DNA of 64,000 nt from Saccharothrix australiensis (GCF_003634935.1 NZ_RBXO01000001.1:1451501-1515500); one strand, 5' to 3'; shown: positions 14,186-25,235, numbered from the stretch's first letter. The notes: generated from the sequence alone by a model not told the origin. Program-made: numbers and translations.

Positions 14186-15526
14186 GTGGAGGAGAACCAC
14201 TTGCGGCCGCCGGATGCGGCGGGTGCGGCGGAGTTCGTCGCGGCGATGCGCGAGCTGCGCGCGCGGTCGAACTTCAGCTTCCGGCAGTTGGAGCGGCGCG
14301 CGGCGGCGGTCGGCGAGAACCTGCCGTCGTCGACGCTCAGCTCGGCGCTGTCGCGGTCGACCCTGCCGCGGGAGCAGATCGTCACGGCGCTGGTCCGGGC
14401 CTGCGGCGGTGACGCGGAGACGGCCGCCGCCTGGGCACGGGTCCGCGCCGACCTCGCCGCCGCGGCGGTGCCGCCGGCCGACCCGCGGCCCTCGCGGCCC
14501 GAGCCCGCCGAACCCGAACCCGCGCGCACCGCCTCACCGGGAACAGCGCCCACCGAACCCGAGCCCGCCGAACCCGAGCCCGCTGAACGCGAGGCTGCTG
14601 AACGCGAGGCTGCCGAACCCGCGCTCACCGAACACGCGCCCACCGAGCCTGAACCGGAGGCTGCCGCACCCGAGGCCGCCGGACCCGAGCCCGCCGGACC
14701 CGAGCCCGCCGGACCCGAGCCCGCCGGACCCGAGGCTGCCGAGCGTGAGCCCGCCGGGCACGAGGTCGCGGCACCCGGTCCCGAGGCCGGCGCACCGCGC
14801 GCCACGCGACCCGACCCCACCGGAGGCGGTTCCGCCCGCCCGCACCGGCTCGTCCGCCGCCGGCGCGGGTTGGTGGCGGTGGCGATCGCCGCGGCGGTGG
14901 TCGCGGTGGCCGCCGTGGTCGTCGTCGACCGGACCGGCACCGCACCCGGCACCGGCGCGGCGGCCCCCTCGACCGCCACGCCGGCTCGGGTCGTCCGGAG
15001 CACGGCGGACGCGGCGACCGCACCGCCCGCGACCACCACCACGTCGACCCCCGCGGCACCCGCGTCGACCCCCGTGGCGCCCCAGCCGCCCGCCGAGGGC
15101 GTCCAGCGCATCCGCCTCGCCCACACCGGCCTCTGCGTGGGCGAGGGCCCGGAGCGGTTCTCCGCCGGCCGGCGGGTCGTCCTGGGCCAGCAGGACTGCG
15201 CGACCGCCGCACCGCCGACCGCGCTCGAACGCCTGCCCGACGGCACGTACCGGCTCCTGCTGCACCACCCGGTCCACGGCGTGGGCTGCGCGACCGTCGA
15301 CCACGGCGGCACCGACCCCGGCACGCTGCTCGCGGGCAGCGCCTGCGACGAGCGGCCCGAGCAGCGGTTCACGCTCGAACCCGTCGACGCCGGCTACCGG
15401 CTGCGGTCGGTGCCCGGCGCGGCGCACTGCGTCGGCGTCCTCGGCGGCGGCCGCGAGGTGGGCGTCCAACTGGTCCAGGACCCGTGCGACGGCGGCCCGC
15501 ACCAGCTGTTCACCCTGGAGCGGTAG
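14186..15526 (+). CDS. Membrane-spanning HTH/ricin-type lectin protein
   Basis: The product is 446 residues and starts at GTG with GGGGGAGGA upstream. A short N-terminal helix-turn-helix-like domain (~15-85; FSFRQLERRAAAVGENLPSSTLSSAL) is followed by a low-complexity Pro/Glu/Ala linker (~95-205) with repeated EPAGP units. One membrane helix follows an arginine cluster (LVRRRRG then VAVAIAAAVVAVAAVVVV, ~230-250), then a Thr/Pro/Ala stalk. The C-terminal ~140 residues form a beta-trefoil, RICIN-like domain (GLCVGEGPERF; VLGQQDC; HCVGVLGG; CDGGPHQLFTL). The HTH should be cytosolic and the lectin outside. It could sense a glycan or tether DNA or a partner at the membrane (inference). Confidence 0.8.
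   Translation: MEENHLRPPDAAGAAEFVAAMRELRARSNFSFRQLERRAAAVGENLPSSTLSSALSRSTLPREQIVTALVRACGGDAETAAAWARVRADLAAAAVPPADPRPSRPEPAEPEPARTASPGTAPTEPEPAEPEPAEREAAEREAAEPALTEHAPTEPEPEAAAPEAAGPEPAGPEPAGPEPAGPEAAEREPAGHEVAAPGPEAGAPRATRPDPTGGGSARPHRLVRRRRGLVAVAIAAAVVAVAAVVVVDRTGTAPGTGAAAPSTATPARVVRSTADAATAPPATTTTSTPAAPASTPVAPQPPAEGVQRIRLAHTGLCVGEGPERFSAGRRVVLGQQDCATAAPPTALERLPDGTYRLLLHHPVHGVGCATVDHGGTDPGTLLAGSACDERPEQRFTLEPVDAGYRLRSVPGAAHCVGVLGGGREVGVQLVQDPCDGGPHQLFTLER
14683..14742. repeat. 15-bp coding tandem repeat (EPAGP units)
   Basis: Four copies of CCCGAGCCCGCCGGA or close variants encode a Pro/Glu/Ala/Gly linker in the HTH-ricin protein. Such repeats expand and contract easily. Confidence 0.75.
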
Positions 15527-15527
15527 C

Positions 15528-17564
15528 TCAGCGCGCTTCCCTGGTGCGCCACAGCACCAGCACGAAGTACGGCGTGCCGACCAGCGCGATCACCAGCCCG
15601 GCGGGCACCTGCGCGGGCGCGATCACCGTGCGCCCCACCGTGTCCGCCGCGCTCACCAGGATCGCGCCGATCGCCGCCGCCACCGGGATGACGCGCGAGT
15701 GCCGCCCGCCGACCAGCGACCGCGCGAGGTGCGGTGCGACGAGCCCGACGAACGCCACCACGCCGATCGCCGATACCGCCGTGGCCGCGAGAACGCCCGC
15801 CGCGGCGAGGATGACCAGCCGGGACCGCTCGACGCGCACGCCCAGCACGCGCGGGGTGTCCTCGTCCAGCCCGTGCAGGTCCAGCTCGCGGTGCCGCGCC
15901 CACAGCAGCGGCGTCAGCACGGCGAGCGCCAGCGCGACCGGCAGCACCTGCTCCAGGGTCCGGCCGTAGGTCGAGCCGGACAGCCAGGTGAGCGCCTTCG
16001 CGGTGTTCCACGGGTCCGAGGTGACGATCAGCAGCGTGATCAGCGCCATGCCGCCCGACCACATCGCGATGCCGATGACGACCAGCCGGTCCGGCGCGAG
16101 GCCCGACCGCCACGCCAGGCCGTAGACGAGCCCGAACGCCGCCATCGCGCCCAGCCCGGCCGCGCCCGCGACCTGCCACGCGCCGGCCAACGGCACGAAG
16201 GTGATCAGCGTGATCGCGCCGACGCCCGCGCCGGCGGTGATGCCGAGCAGGCCGGGTTCGGCCAGGGGGTTGCGGCTCACCGACTGGATGCCGCAGCCGG
16301 ACACGGCCAGCGCCGCGCCCGCCGCCGTCGCGGCCAGCACGCGCGGCAGCCGCTGGTCCAGCACGAAGGTCAGCGCGGTGCCGGTGCGCCCGGCGAACCA
16401 GTTCACGAGGTCGCCCAGCAGCACCAGGCGGTCGCCGAGCAGCAGGCCGACGACGGGCGCGGCGACCAGCAGCGCGGACAGCGCCACGCCGACGGCGACG
16501 AGCCTGCGCCGCGAGCCGGCCACGCCGACCCGCCCGGCGGGCGCCTGCCGACCGGTGCCGCCGCGCGTGGGCCGGCCGCGCCGCGCCAGCCAGATCAGCA
16601 CGGCCGCGCCGACGATCGTGGTGGTGACGCCGGTGGGCACGCGCAGCGCCTCCGCCGAGCCGAGCGCCGCGCGCAGCAGCACGTCCGCCCCGAGCACCAG
16701 CAGCACGCCGACCAGCCCGGACACCGGCAGCAGCACGCGGTGGCGGCCCAGTCCCGGCGCGAGCGGGACCAGCAGCCGCGTGATCACCGGCGCGCACAGC
16801 CCGACGAACCCGACCGGTCCGGCGACGGTCACCGCGGCGCCGGTCAGCGCCACGGTCAGCAGCACCGCGCCGACGCGGGTGCGCCGCACCTTCAGCCCGA
16901 GCACGGTCGCGTTGTCGTCGCCCAGGGCGAGGATGTCCAGGGAGCGGCCCATCGCGACCAGCGCCACGACGGCGGCGACCACGACGGGCGTCATCCGCGC
17001 GGTGGCGTCCAGGTCGCTGACGGTCAGCGAGCCGCTGCCCCAGGCGAACAGCCCGGTGGTCTCCTGCTCGAACAGCAGCAGCAGGAGGATGGCCAGCGAC
17101 TGGAGCGCCAGGGCGACCGCCGAGCCGACCAGCACCAGCCGCGGGCTTGCGGAACCACCGCCGGACAGCCCCAGCACCGCCGCCGCCGCGCCCAGCCCGC
17201 CGACGAACGCGACACCGCCCGCGGGCAGCGTCGGCAGGCCGACCCCGAACGCCGCGACGGCGACCACGGCGAGGTGCGCGCCCGCGTTGACGGCCAGCGT
17301 GTCCGGCGACGCCAGCGGGTTGCGCGCCACGGACTGCATGCCCGCGCCCGCCACGCCCAGCGCGACGCCGAGCAGCAGCGCCGTGAGCAGGCGGGGCACG
17401 CGGGAACCGGCCAGCACGGCCAGCGTCCCGTCATCGCCTTGGCCGAGCACGGCGCGCAGCACGTCGAGCACGCCGGTCGCCGAGGTGCCCTGGGTGAGGT
17501 GGACGGCGGAGAGCGCGGCGACGAGCACCGCGATCCCCGCCGTCACGGCGGCGGTCCGGAGCAC
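15528..17564 (-). CDS. Iron-siderophore ABC transporter, fused double permease (FhuB type)
   Basis: The product is 678 residues, about twice the length of a single FecCD permease. Both halves carry the family pattern: LPRLLTALLLGVALGVAGAGMQSVARNPLASPDTL in the first, LPRVLAATAAGAALAVSGCGIQSVSRNPLAEPGLLG in the second. About 18-20 membrane helices are expected. The fused layout is that of FhuB and needs no second permease. GTG 17564 lies one base after the stop of the binding-protein gene, so translation is coupled. It is the last gene of the iron-uptake operon. Its stop sits one base from that of the convergent HTH-ricin gene. Confidence 0.92.
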   Translation of the reverse strand: MLRTAAVTAGIAVLVAALSAVHLTQGTSATGVLDVLRAVLGQGDDGTLAVLAGSRVPRLLTALLLGVALGVAGAGMQSVARNPLASPDTLAVNAGAHLAVVAVAAFGVGLPTLPAGGVAFVGGLGAAAAVLGLSGGGSASPRLVLVGSAVALALQSLAILLLLLFEQETTGLFAWGSGSLTVSDLDATARMTPVVVAAVVALVAMGRSLDILALGDDNATVLGLKVRRTRVGAVLLTVALTGAAVTVAGPVGFVGLCAPVITRLLVPLAPGLGRHRVLLPVSGLVGVLLVLGADVLLRAALGSAEALRVPTGVTTTIVGAAVLIWLARRGRPTRGGTGRQAPAGRVGVAGSRRRLVAVGVALSALLVAAPVVGLLLGDRLVLLGDLVNWFAGRTGTALTFVLDQRLPRVLAATAAGAALAVSGCGIQSVSRNPLAEPGLLGITAGAGVGAITLITFVPLAGAWQVAGAAGLGAMAAFGLVYGLAWRSGLAPDRLVVIGIAMWSGGMALITLLIVTSDPWNTAKALTWLSGSTYGRTLEQVLPVALALAVLTPLLWARHRELDLHGLDEDTPRVLGVRVERSRLVILAAAGVLAATAVSAIGVVAFVGLVAPHLARSLVGGRHSRVIPVAAAIGAILVSAADTVGRTVIAPAQVPAGLVIALVGTPYFVLVLWRTREAR

Positions 17565-17565
17565 G

Positions 17566-18531
17566 TCAGGCGGTGACGGCCCGGACCAGCTGGTCGGCGA
17601 CGTGGCCGACCGACCGGGGCCCGCCGAACGTCCACGTGCCCGTGGCGAGCCGGTGGACCTCGCCGGACGCCACGAACGGCAGCCGCTGCCACACCGGGTT
17701 CTGCGCGAGGCCGGTGGTGAACACGTCCTCCTCGGACGCGCTGTAGAACAGGACGGTCTTCGGGTCGGTCAGCGCGGTCAGGCCCTCGACGTCGGTCTGG
17801 CCGAGGCCCCACTGCGGGTCGACCTGGCCGGTCCACGCGTTCTTCAGGCCGACCTGCTCGGCGGCGTCGGAGACCAGGGAGCCCTTGCCGAACGGCCGGA
17901 TGTTGACGGTGCTGCCCTCCAGCCAGCCGTCGGCCACCACGAACGGCGTGCCCGCCGCGCCCTTGGCCTCCACGGCCTTGCGGCCCTCGGCGAACCCGGC
18001 GTCCAGGTCGGACAGGAGCTTGTCGCCCTCGGCGGACCTGCCGACGGCCTTGGCGATCATGCGGGTGTCCTCGCGCAGCCGGTCGAGGTTGCGGGCGGCG
18101 TCACTGGCCTTCGTCACGACCACCGGCACGTACTTCTCCAGCTGCGCCACGAGGGTGGTGTCGCGGCCGGACGCCATGACGACCACGTCGGGGTCCAGCG
18201 CGACGATGGCGTCCACGCTGGGCTCGTTGCGCTTGCCGACGTCCTTGACGGAGTCGTCGAGCGGCGCGACGGAGTTCCACGTCTTGTACCCGGCGGTGTC
18301 GGCGGCTCCGACGGGCATGACGCCGAGCGACGCGACGGTCTCGGTCTCGGCCCACTCCAGCGTGACGACGCGCTTGGCGGGCGCCTTCAGCTCGACGGCC
18401 TTGCCGCGCGAGTCGGTCACCGTCACCGGGCCGGCGGAGGTGTCGGTCCCGGCGGGGCCGCCACCGTCCTCCGTGGTGCCGCAGGCGGTCAGCAGGATCG
18501 CGGCGGCCGCGATCAGGGCAGGGGTGCGCAT
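17566..18531 (-). CDS. Iron-siderophore ABC transporter substrate-binding lipoprotein
   Basis: The product is 321 residues and starts at ATG behind CCGGAG. It has a lipoprotein signal with lipobox LTAC-G at residue ~17. The fold is the FecB/FhuD class III binding protein, with the opening TVTDSRGKAVELKAPAKRVVTLEW, DAIVALDPDVVVMAS, and a C-terminal GGPRSVGHVADQLV. It should capture a ferric siderophore outside the membrane and deliver it to the fused permease. It lies 17 bases after the ATPase gene. No siderophore synthesis genes are in view, so uptake of foreign siderophores is possible. Confidence 0.93.
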   Translation of the reverse strand: MRTPALIAAAAILLTACGTTEDGGGPAGTDTSAGPVTVTDSRGKAVELKAPAKRVVTLEWAETETVASLGVMPVGAADTAGYKTWNSVAPLDDSVKDVGKRNEPSVDAIVALDPDVVVMASGRDTTLVAQLEKYVPVVVTKASDAARNLDRLREDTRMIAKAVGRSAEGDKLLSDLDAGFAEGRKAVEAKGAAGTPFVVADGWLEGSTVNIRPFGKGSLVSDAAEQVGLKNAWTGQVDPQWGLGQTDVEGLTALTDPKTVLFYSASEEDVFTTGLAQNPVWQRLPFVASGEVHRLATGTWTFGGPRSVGHVADQLVRAVTA

Positions 18532-18548
18532 GGTTCTCCGGTTGTTCT

Positions 18549-19370
18549 TCAGACGGGGCGGGGCGTGTGCCTGCCCAGCGGGCGGCAGTGGATCGCCCCG
18601 GTGACGGGGTCGTCGGCGACGTGGACCGTGACGCCGTAGGCCCGCGTGAGGTGGCCGGTGGTGAGCACGTCGCGGACGTCGCCGCTCGCGACCACCCGGC
18701 CCTCGCTCAGCAGCACCACCCGGTCGGCGACGATCGCGGCGTGGTCGAGGTCGTGCAGCACCACGCCGACGGCGACGCCGTGGTCGTCGGCGAGGTCGCG
18801 GACGACGTCGAGCACCTCGACCTGGTAGCGCAGGTCGAGGTGGTTGGTGGGCTCGTCCAGCAGCAGCACGGAGGTCTCCTGCGCGAGGCAGGACGCCAGC
18901 CAGACGCGCTGGAGCTCGCCGCCGGACAGCTCGTCTACGCCGCGCTCGGCCATCGCCGTCACGCCGGTCAGCGCCATCGCGCGGTCGATCGCGGCGGCGC
19001 CGTCGGCGTCGACGCCACGCCACCCGGACCGGTGGGGGAAGCGGCCGTAGGCGACCACGTCCCGCACGGACACGCCGGAGGGCGTGGGGCGGTGCTGGGT
19101 GAGCAGCGTGACGTTGCGGGCGAACTCCTTGCCGGACAGGGCCGAGCCGCGCCAGACCTCGCGCTCGCCGAACCGGACGCCGCCGTCGGCGGGCTTGTGC
19201 AGCCGGGCGAGGGAGCGCAGCACGGTGGACTTGCCGGAGCCGTTGGGCCCGACCAGCGCGGTGACCGCGCCGGGGCGCAGCTCCAGCGAAACACCGTGCA
19301 CGACGGTCCGGTCGTGGTGTGCCAGCACCAACCCGTGACCGGCGAGCAGCGCGGCATCACCCTCGGACAT
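18549..19370 (-). CDS. Iron-siderophore ABC transporter ATPase (FecE/FhuC type)
   Basis: The product is 273 residues. It has Walker A GPNGSGKST (~41-49), the Q-loop in TLLTQHRP, the signature LSGGELQ, Walker B VLLLDEPTNHLD, and the switch His in VLHDLDHA. It powers the double permease encoded downstream. It is first in the operon. Its ATG has no ribosome site and directly abuts an iron box, so the mRNA is probably leaderless. Expression should be repressed under iron sufficiency by an IdeR/DmdR protein. Confidence 0.93.
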   Translation of the reverse strand: MSEGDAALLAGHGLVLAHHDRTVVHGVSLELRPGAVTALVGPNGSGKSTVLRSLARLHKPADGGVRFGEREVWRGSALSGKEFARNVTLLTQHRPTPSGVSVRDVVAYGRFPHRSGWRGVDADGAAAIDRAMALTGVTAMAERGVDELSGGELQRVWLASCLAQETSVLLLDEPTNHLDLRYQVEVLDVVRDLADDHGVAVGVVLHDLDHAAIVADRVVLLSEGRVVASGDVRDVLTTGHLTRAYGVTVHVADDPVTGAIHCRPLGRHTPRPV

Positions 19371-19388
19371 GAGGGGAGCCTAACCTAA
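19370..19388 (-). promoter_or_regulatory. IdeR/DtxR/DmdR iron box at the start of the iron ABC operon
   Basis: Read on the minus strand, TTAGGTTAGGCTCCCCTCA matches the DtxR-family consensus TTAGGTTAGSCTAACCTAA at 16 of 19 positions, with the first 12 exact. The last base is the A of the ATG. A TANNNT-like -10 element (TAGGCT, -12 to -7) lies within it, consistent with a leaderless transcript blocked by the repressor. Confidence 0.85.
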
Positions 19389-19432
19389 GCATTGACCCAT
19401 ACGGGCGTGATCTACTGCACTCAACGGGGTAG

Positions 19433-21865
<2,433 letters not shown>

Positions 21866-22015
21866 CGGGGCCCGAGCGGAGCCCCCGCGCGGGCGGCTCC
21901 CGGTCGCGCCGGCCCCCGGCCGGGGAATCCGCGCGCGTGGCCGCGCCCGGGGAACGGGTGCGGCACCGGTCGGGCGTCGCCCGGACGGCGGCGGTGGTCC
22001 GGCGGGCGCACCGCG

Positions 22016-22510
22016 TCACGCGGCCGCCGGCCGGGACCGGACCGCCAGCAGCCCGCGCAGCGCCGCGAGGCCCTTGGCCGCCTGGCTCTTCACCGTCCCC
22101 TCGGCGCACCCCAGCCGCCGGGCGGTCTCGGCCACGCTCAGGTCCGCGCAGTAGCGCAGCACCACCACCTCGCGCTGCCCCGGCGGCAGCCGCACCAGCG
22201 CGGCGCGCACGTCCAGCACGTCCTCCACGCCGGGCGGCGGCGCGGCCACCGGCGGCAGCTCGCCCACCGCGGTCTCGCGCCTGCGGAACGACCGCTGCCC
22301 CTCGTCGATCGCCGTGCGCAGCAACACCTTCCGGGCGTAGGCGTCCAGGTTCACCCCGGGCCCCAGGCGCGGCCACGCCGTGAACATCTTCGCCAGCGTC
22401 GTCTGCGTCAGGTCGTCGGCGGCGTGCCGGTCACCGCACAGCCGGTACGCGGCGCGGCGGATCGTCGCGGTGCTCGTCGCCGCGTACCGCTGGAACTCGT
22501 CGTCGGTCAC
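22016..22510 (-). CDS. SigE-family (SACE) ECF sigma-70 factor
   Basis: The product is about 164 residues. GTG 22510 has CGGAG ~9 bases upstream; GTG 22528 would add six residues. Region 2 (~5-75) has RYAATSTATIRRAAYRLCGDRHAADDLTQTTLAKMF. Region 4 (~100-155) has LPPGQREVVVLRYCADLSVAETARRLGCAEGTVKSQAAKGLAAL. This is the short Streptomyces-type SigE family, which often lacks a dedicated anti-sigma factor. The gene follows a secreted serine hydrolase by 45 bases on the same strand. That gene could be a target or partner, but no anti-sigma factor is visible. Confidence 0.9.
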   Translation of the reverse strand: MTDDEFQRYAATSTATIRRAAYRLCGDRHAADDLTQTTLAKMFTAWPRLGPGVNLDAYARKVLLRTAIDEGQRSFRRRETAVGELPPVAAPPPGVEDVLDVRAALVRLPPGQREVVVLRYCADLSVAETARRLGCAEGTVKSQAAKGLAALRGLLAVRSRPAAA

Positions 22511-22555
22511 ACGGGTTCTCCGCCGCACCGGCCGCGCGCGTCCCCGTGCGGTCGG

Positions 22556-23473
22556 TCACACGTCGCCGAACAGGGGCATCAGGGCCATGACGAGGGCGGT
22601 CACCGACTTGCCCGCCGCGGCGTACCCGGCCGAGCCGGGTTGCTCGGTCAGCACGACCACCACGTGGCGGTCGTCGACGATCCCGGTGGTGTTCATCGCC
22701 CGCAGGCCGTCGTAGCAGCACGCCCAGCCCTGCTTGACCGCCCACCGGTGGTCGCCGACGGCGTCGGGGATGCCGAAGGTCTGGTCGATCCCGTCCGCGC
22801 CGAGGGGCGTCGCCGCCGCCAGGGCCGCGAGGATCACCCCCGCGTGCGGCGAGTCGAGGACGTGCCGGTAGATGGCGACGACGTCGTGCGCGGTCAGCAG
22901 CGTGTCGCCCCACTTGTCGGGGTCCGGCGACGGGACCAGGCCGGTGAGCCCGATCCTCGTCGACCACTGGCGCGGGATCGCCGTACGCCACAGCCGGTTC
23001 GCGGTGTGGTCGTTGCTGGTGGACAGCATGTCCGCCACACCGGACACCGAGGCCGCGCCCCGCTCCAGCGCGTCGAGGGCGATCAGCAGCTTGATCACGG
23101 ACGCGGCCGGGAACGGCACGTCGGGCCGCTCGGCGAACACCTCGCGCCCGGTCCGCAGGTCGTACACGGCGACACCGCGCCACACGCCCGGCGCGACGCC
23201 CGCCAGGTCGACCACCGGCGGCGGCGAGGTCGCGGGGCCGGGGTCGACCGGCGGCGTGGCCGAGACCGTCGGGTCCTGCGGCGGCGGCAGCGGCTCCGGC
23301 GACACCTCCACCGGGGGCGGCTCCACCGCCGAGGACACCGCCGTCGTGATCGTCGCCGCGGCCGAGGGCGGTTGCCGCTCGTCCACCCGCCCCACGGCCG
23401 TCACCGCGGTCACGGCCATCGCGGCCACCGCGCCCACGCACATCGCCACCAACCCCGTCCGCGTAACCCTCAC
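22556..23473 (-). CDS. Exported class A beta-lactamase-fold serine hydrolase
   Basis: The product is 305 residues and starts at GTG with no clear ribosome site. It has an N-terminal membrane or signal segment (GLVAMCVGAVAAMAVTAVTAVG) followed by a ~50-residue Pro-rich stalk. The catalytic core has SxxK as SVIK (PFPAASVIKLL), SxN as SND in STSNDHTANRLW, and KQG in VKQGWACCYD where KTG is usual. It is probably a wall- or peptidoglycan-related hydrolase or an inactive relative, held at the membrane by the stalk. The sigma-factor gene follows in the same direction. A short inverted repeat, GTGAC-GATA-GTCAC (23582-23595), lies in the upstream region. Confidence 0.82.
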   Translation of the reverse strand: MRVTRTGLVAMCVGAVAAMAVTAVTAVGRVDERQPPSAAATITTAVSSAVEPPPVEVSPEPLPPPQDPTVSATPPVDPGPATSPPPVVDLAGVAPGVWRGVAVYDLRTGREVFAERPDVPFPAASVIKLLIALDALERGAASVSGVADMLSTSNDHTANRLWRTAIPRQWSTRIGLTGLVPSPDPDKWGDTLLTAHDVVAIYRHVLDSPHAGVILAALAAATPLGADGIDQTFGIPDAVGDHRWAVKQGWACCYDGLRAMNTTGIVDDRHVVVVLTEQPGSAGYAAAGKSVTALVMALMPLFGDV

Positions 23474-23662
23474 ATGACGGAAAAGGCCGCTGGGGGGTGC
23501 TCGTGTTGCATCTGCGCGAGGGCAACTCCGTGGTGGCCTCAGGCGTACGCGCGCGGTTCTTCAGACCCCTGCGGAGCGAGTGTGACGATAGTCACGAAGC
23601 GGTGAGCGGGGGGCGGAGGGTCGGGCCGCGCGTGGCCCGACGCGCAGCCGTCACCGCAGCCG

Positions 23663-23836
23663 TCACCGCAGCGGGCACCGCTGATGGCGCAGGAACGAGG
23701 CCCAGGCGTGCTCGGGGAAGGCGAGCCGCGGGCCGGCGGGGTGCTTCGAGTCGCGCACGGCGACCGGGCCGGCCGGTGGGAAGCGGACGGCGACGCAGCT
23801 GCCGTTGTCGGCGCTGTGACTGCTGGTACGCCACAT
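23663..23836 (-). CDS. DUF397 small protein
   Basis: The product is 57 residues, beginning MWRTSSHSADNGSCVAV and containing VRDSKHPAGPRLAFPEHAWASFL, the full signature of DUF397. ATG 23836 is preceded by TAGGAGC at good spacing. It follows the XRE regulator gene by 8 bases and is surely co-transcribed. Family knowledge: DUF397 proteins pair with XRE/DUF5753 regulators in actinomycetes (WhiJ/BldB-like, AbaA-like loci) and affect development or antibiotic production. The molecular role is unsettled; antitoxin-like or regulator-partner behaviour has been proposed. Confidence 0.9.
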   Translation of the reverse strand: MWRTSSHSADNGSCVAVRFPPAGPVAVRDSKHPAGPRLAFPEHAWASFLRHQRCPLR

Positions 23837-23844
23837 GGGGGCTC

Positions 23845-24684
23845 CTAGGTGATCAATGATTCGATCAGGGCCGCGCTTTCGGCGGGCGGCAACGCGACCC
23901 GTGCCAGGTTCTGCGTGCCCAGCGTATAGGTGCGGACCCGCCGCGCCTCGTCCACGAACACCGCCGCGTCCTGGAGTTCGACGTAGACGACCGGCCGGGC
24001 GTCCGCGAAGTCCAGCAGCGCGAATTGCCCGGTGCTCGCCGCGTGCGGACCGGCCTCGGGCGGCACCACCTGCAAGGTGACGTTCGGCAGCTCGTGGAGT
24101 TCGAGCAGGTGCCGGTACTGCTCATTCCTGATTTCCCGGTCGCCCACGGCCAGGTGCAGCGCCTGGAGGGCGACCACCGCGTGGAATTCGAGCGGGCGGT
24201 CCTCGGTCAGCAGGCGGCTCCGCCCCATCCGGAATTCGACCAGCCGGTCCGTCGCGTCCGCGGACACCCGCGGCGAGGCGCTGGTCAGCGCGCGGGCGTA
24301 CGCCTCGGTCTGGAGGAGGCCGGGCACGACGACCGGCTCGAACACGAATTCGGCCCGCGCCAGGGACTCCAGGCCGACCATCGTGCGCAGCCAGTCCGGC
24401 GCCACGTCGGTCCACGGCCCGACCCACGCCGCCTCGTCGGACCGGCCGCTCAACCGGACGAGCCGTTCGACGTCCGCGGCGGGCACCCGGCACGCCGAAA
24501 GAACCCTGCGGATGTCGCTGGGATACTGTGCGGACCGGCCGGTTTCCAGGTGGCTGAGCTTGGGTTTGCCGATTCCGCACGCGGTGGCGAGTTGGGATAG
24601 CGACAATCCCGCTTCGTTGCGGTAACGCGCGAGTTCGACACCGATCAACCACCGGAGTGCCGAGGGTGCGGCCAAATCGAACAT
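23845..24684 (-). CDS. XRE-family HTH regulator with DUF5753 (Scr1-like) domain
   Basis: The product is 279 residues. The N-terminal helix-turn-helix (~10-70; LARYRNEAGLSLSQLATACGIGKPKLSHLETG) is followed by the DUF5753 region (~95-275; GLESLARAEFVFEPVVVPGLLQTEAYARAL, RLLTEDRPLEFHAVV). It is one of many paralogues usual in such genomes. The DUF397 partner is immediately downstream. The 86-bp divergent spacer towards the small gene at 24771 should contain its promoter. The ligand and target genes are unknown. Confidence 0.92.
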   Translation of the reverse strand: MFDLAAPSALRWLIGVELARYRNEAGLSLSQLATACGIGKPKLSHLETGRSAQYPSDIRRVLSACRVPAADVERLVRLSGRSDEAAWVGPWTDVAPDWLRTMVGLESLARAEFVFEPVVVPGLLQTEAYARALTSASPRVSADATDRLVEFRMGRSRLLTEDRPLEFHAVVALQALHLAVGDREIRNEQYRHLLELHELPNVTLQVVPPEAGPHAASTGQFALLDFADARPVVYVELQDAAVFVDEARRVRTYTLGTQNLARVALPPAESAALIESLIT

Positions 24685-24770
24685 GCCGAAACGCTATCCA
24701 AGACGTCTCCGTAAACATATCACCCGATCAGGCAATTCCGCCCGGTAGGGGTCCGGGTTACGTTTTCGGC

Positions 24771-24986
24771 ATGGACCTGGTCACTTACATGGAAGTCGAG
24801 CGCGACACCAAAATCACCTACGAGGTCAACGCCGACCGCACACTCGTGTTGTCGGTCGGCCGGGACAGGTACGGGCTCGGGGTGAGCGAAGGGCTCTCGC
24901 TCCTGCTCGGCGAGGCCGCGACGTCCCGGCTCATCGACAAGCTCACCGAGGCGCTGGCCGAGATCCGGTCCGGCGTCGGGACCTGA
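24771..24986 (+). CDS. Small conserved-looking hypothetical protein, divergent from the XRE gene
   Basis: The product is 71 residues and starts at ATG 24771. It begins MDLVTYMEVERDTKITYEVN and continues with short beta strands (TLVLSVGRDRYGLGVS) and an amphipathic C-terminal helix (SRLIDKLTEALAEIRSG). There is no signal peptide or membrane segment. Codon bias is acceptable. It is divergently arranged with the XRE/DUF397 pair across 86 bp, so it may be a regulated partner of that locus. No family was recognised. Confidence 0.6.
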   Translation: MDLVTYMEVERDTKITYEVNADRTLVLSVGRDRYGLGVSEGLSLLLGEAATSRLIDKLTEALAEIRSGVGT

Positions 24987-25131
24987 CGCACGCCGGCGCG
25001 GGCACCGCCGGGCCGGCGACCCCGCGCCACCCCCGGGGCTCGGCGCGCGTCACCCGGCAACCCCCGGCTCGGCCCGCGTCGACCCGTCGTACCCGCCGCG
25101 CGAAACCGGCTCACCCGCTCGGGCAGCCGCG

Positions 25132-25187
25132 CTCCGCACCGCCTCCGCACCGCCTCCGCACCGCCCCCCGCACCGCCTCCGCACCGC
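25132..25187. repeat. 11-bp tandem repeat, five copies
   Basis: CTCCGCACCGC occurs at 25132, 25143, 25154 and 25177, with a variant 12-base copy at 25165. Confidence 0.8.
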
Positions 25188-25235
25188 TTCCGCCGCGGAC
25201 CCGCTCGACACCGGTCGGCGGTCCGGGCCCGACTC

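Noticed and set aside
13383-17576. Plus-strand frame of about 1400 codons
   Set aside because: It is a shadow of the SDR, HTH-ricin and permease genes. Its composition is an Arg/Pro/Ser/Gln-rich string without domains.
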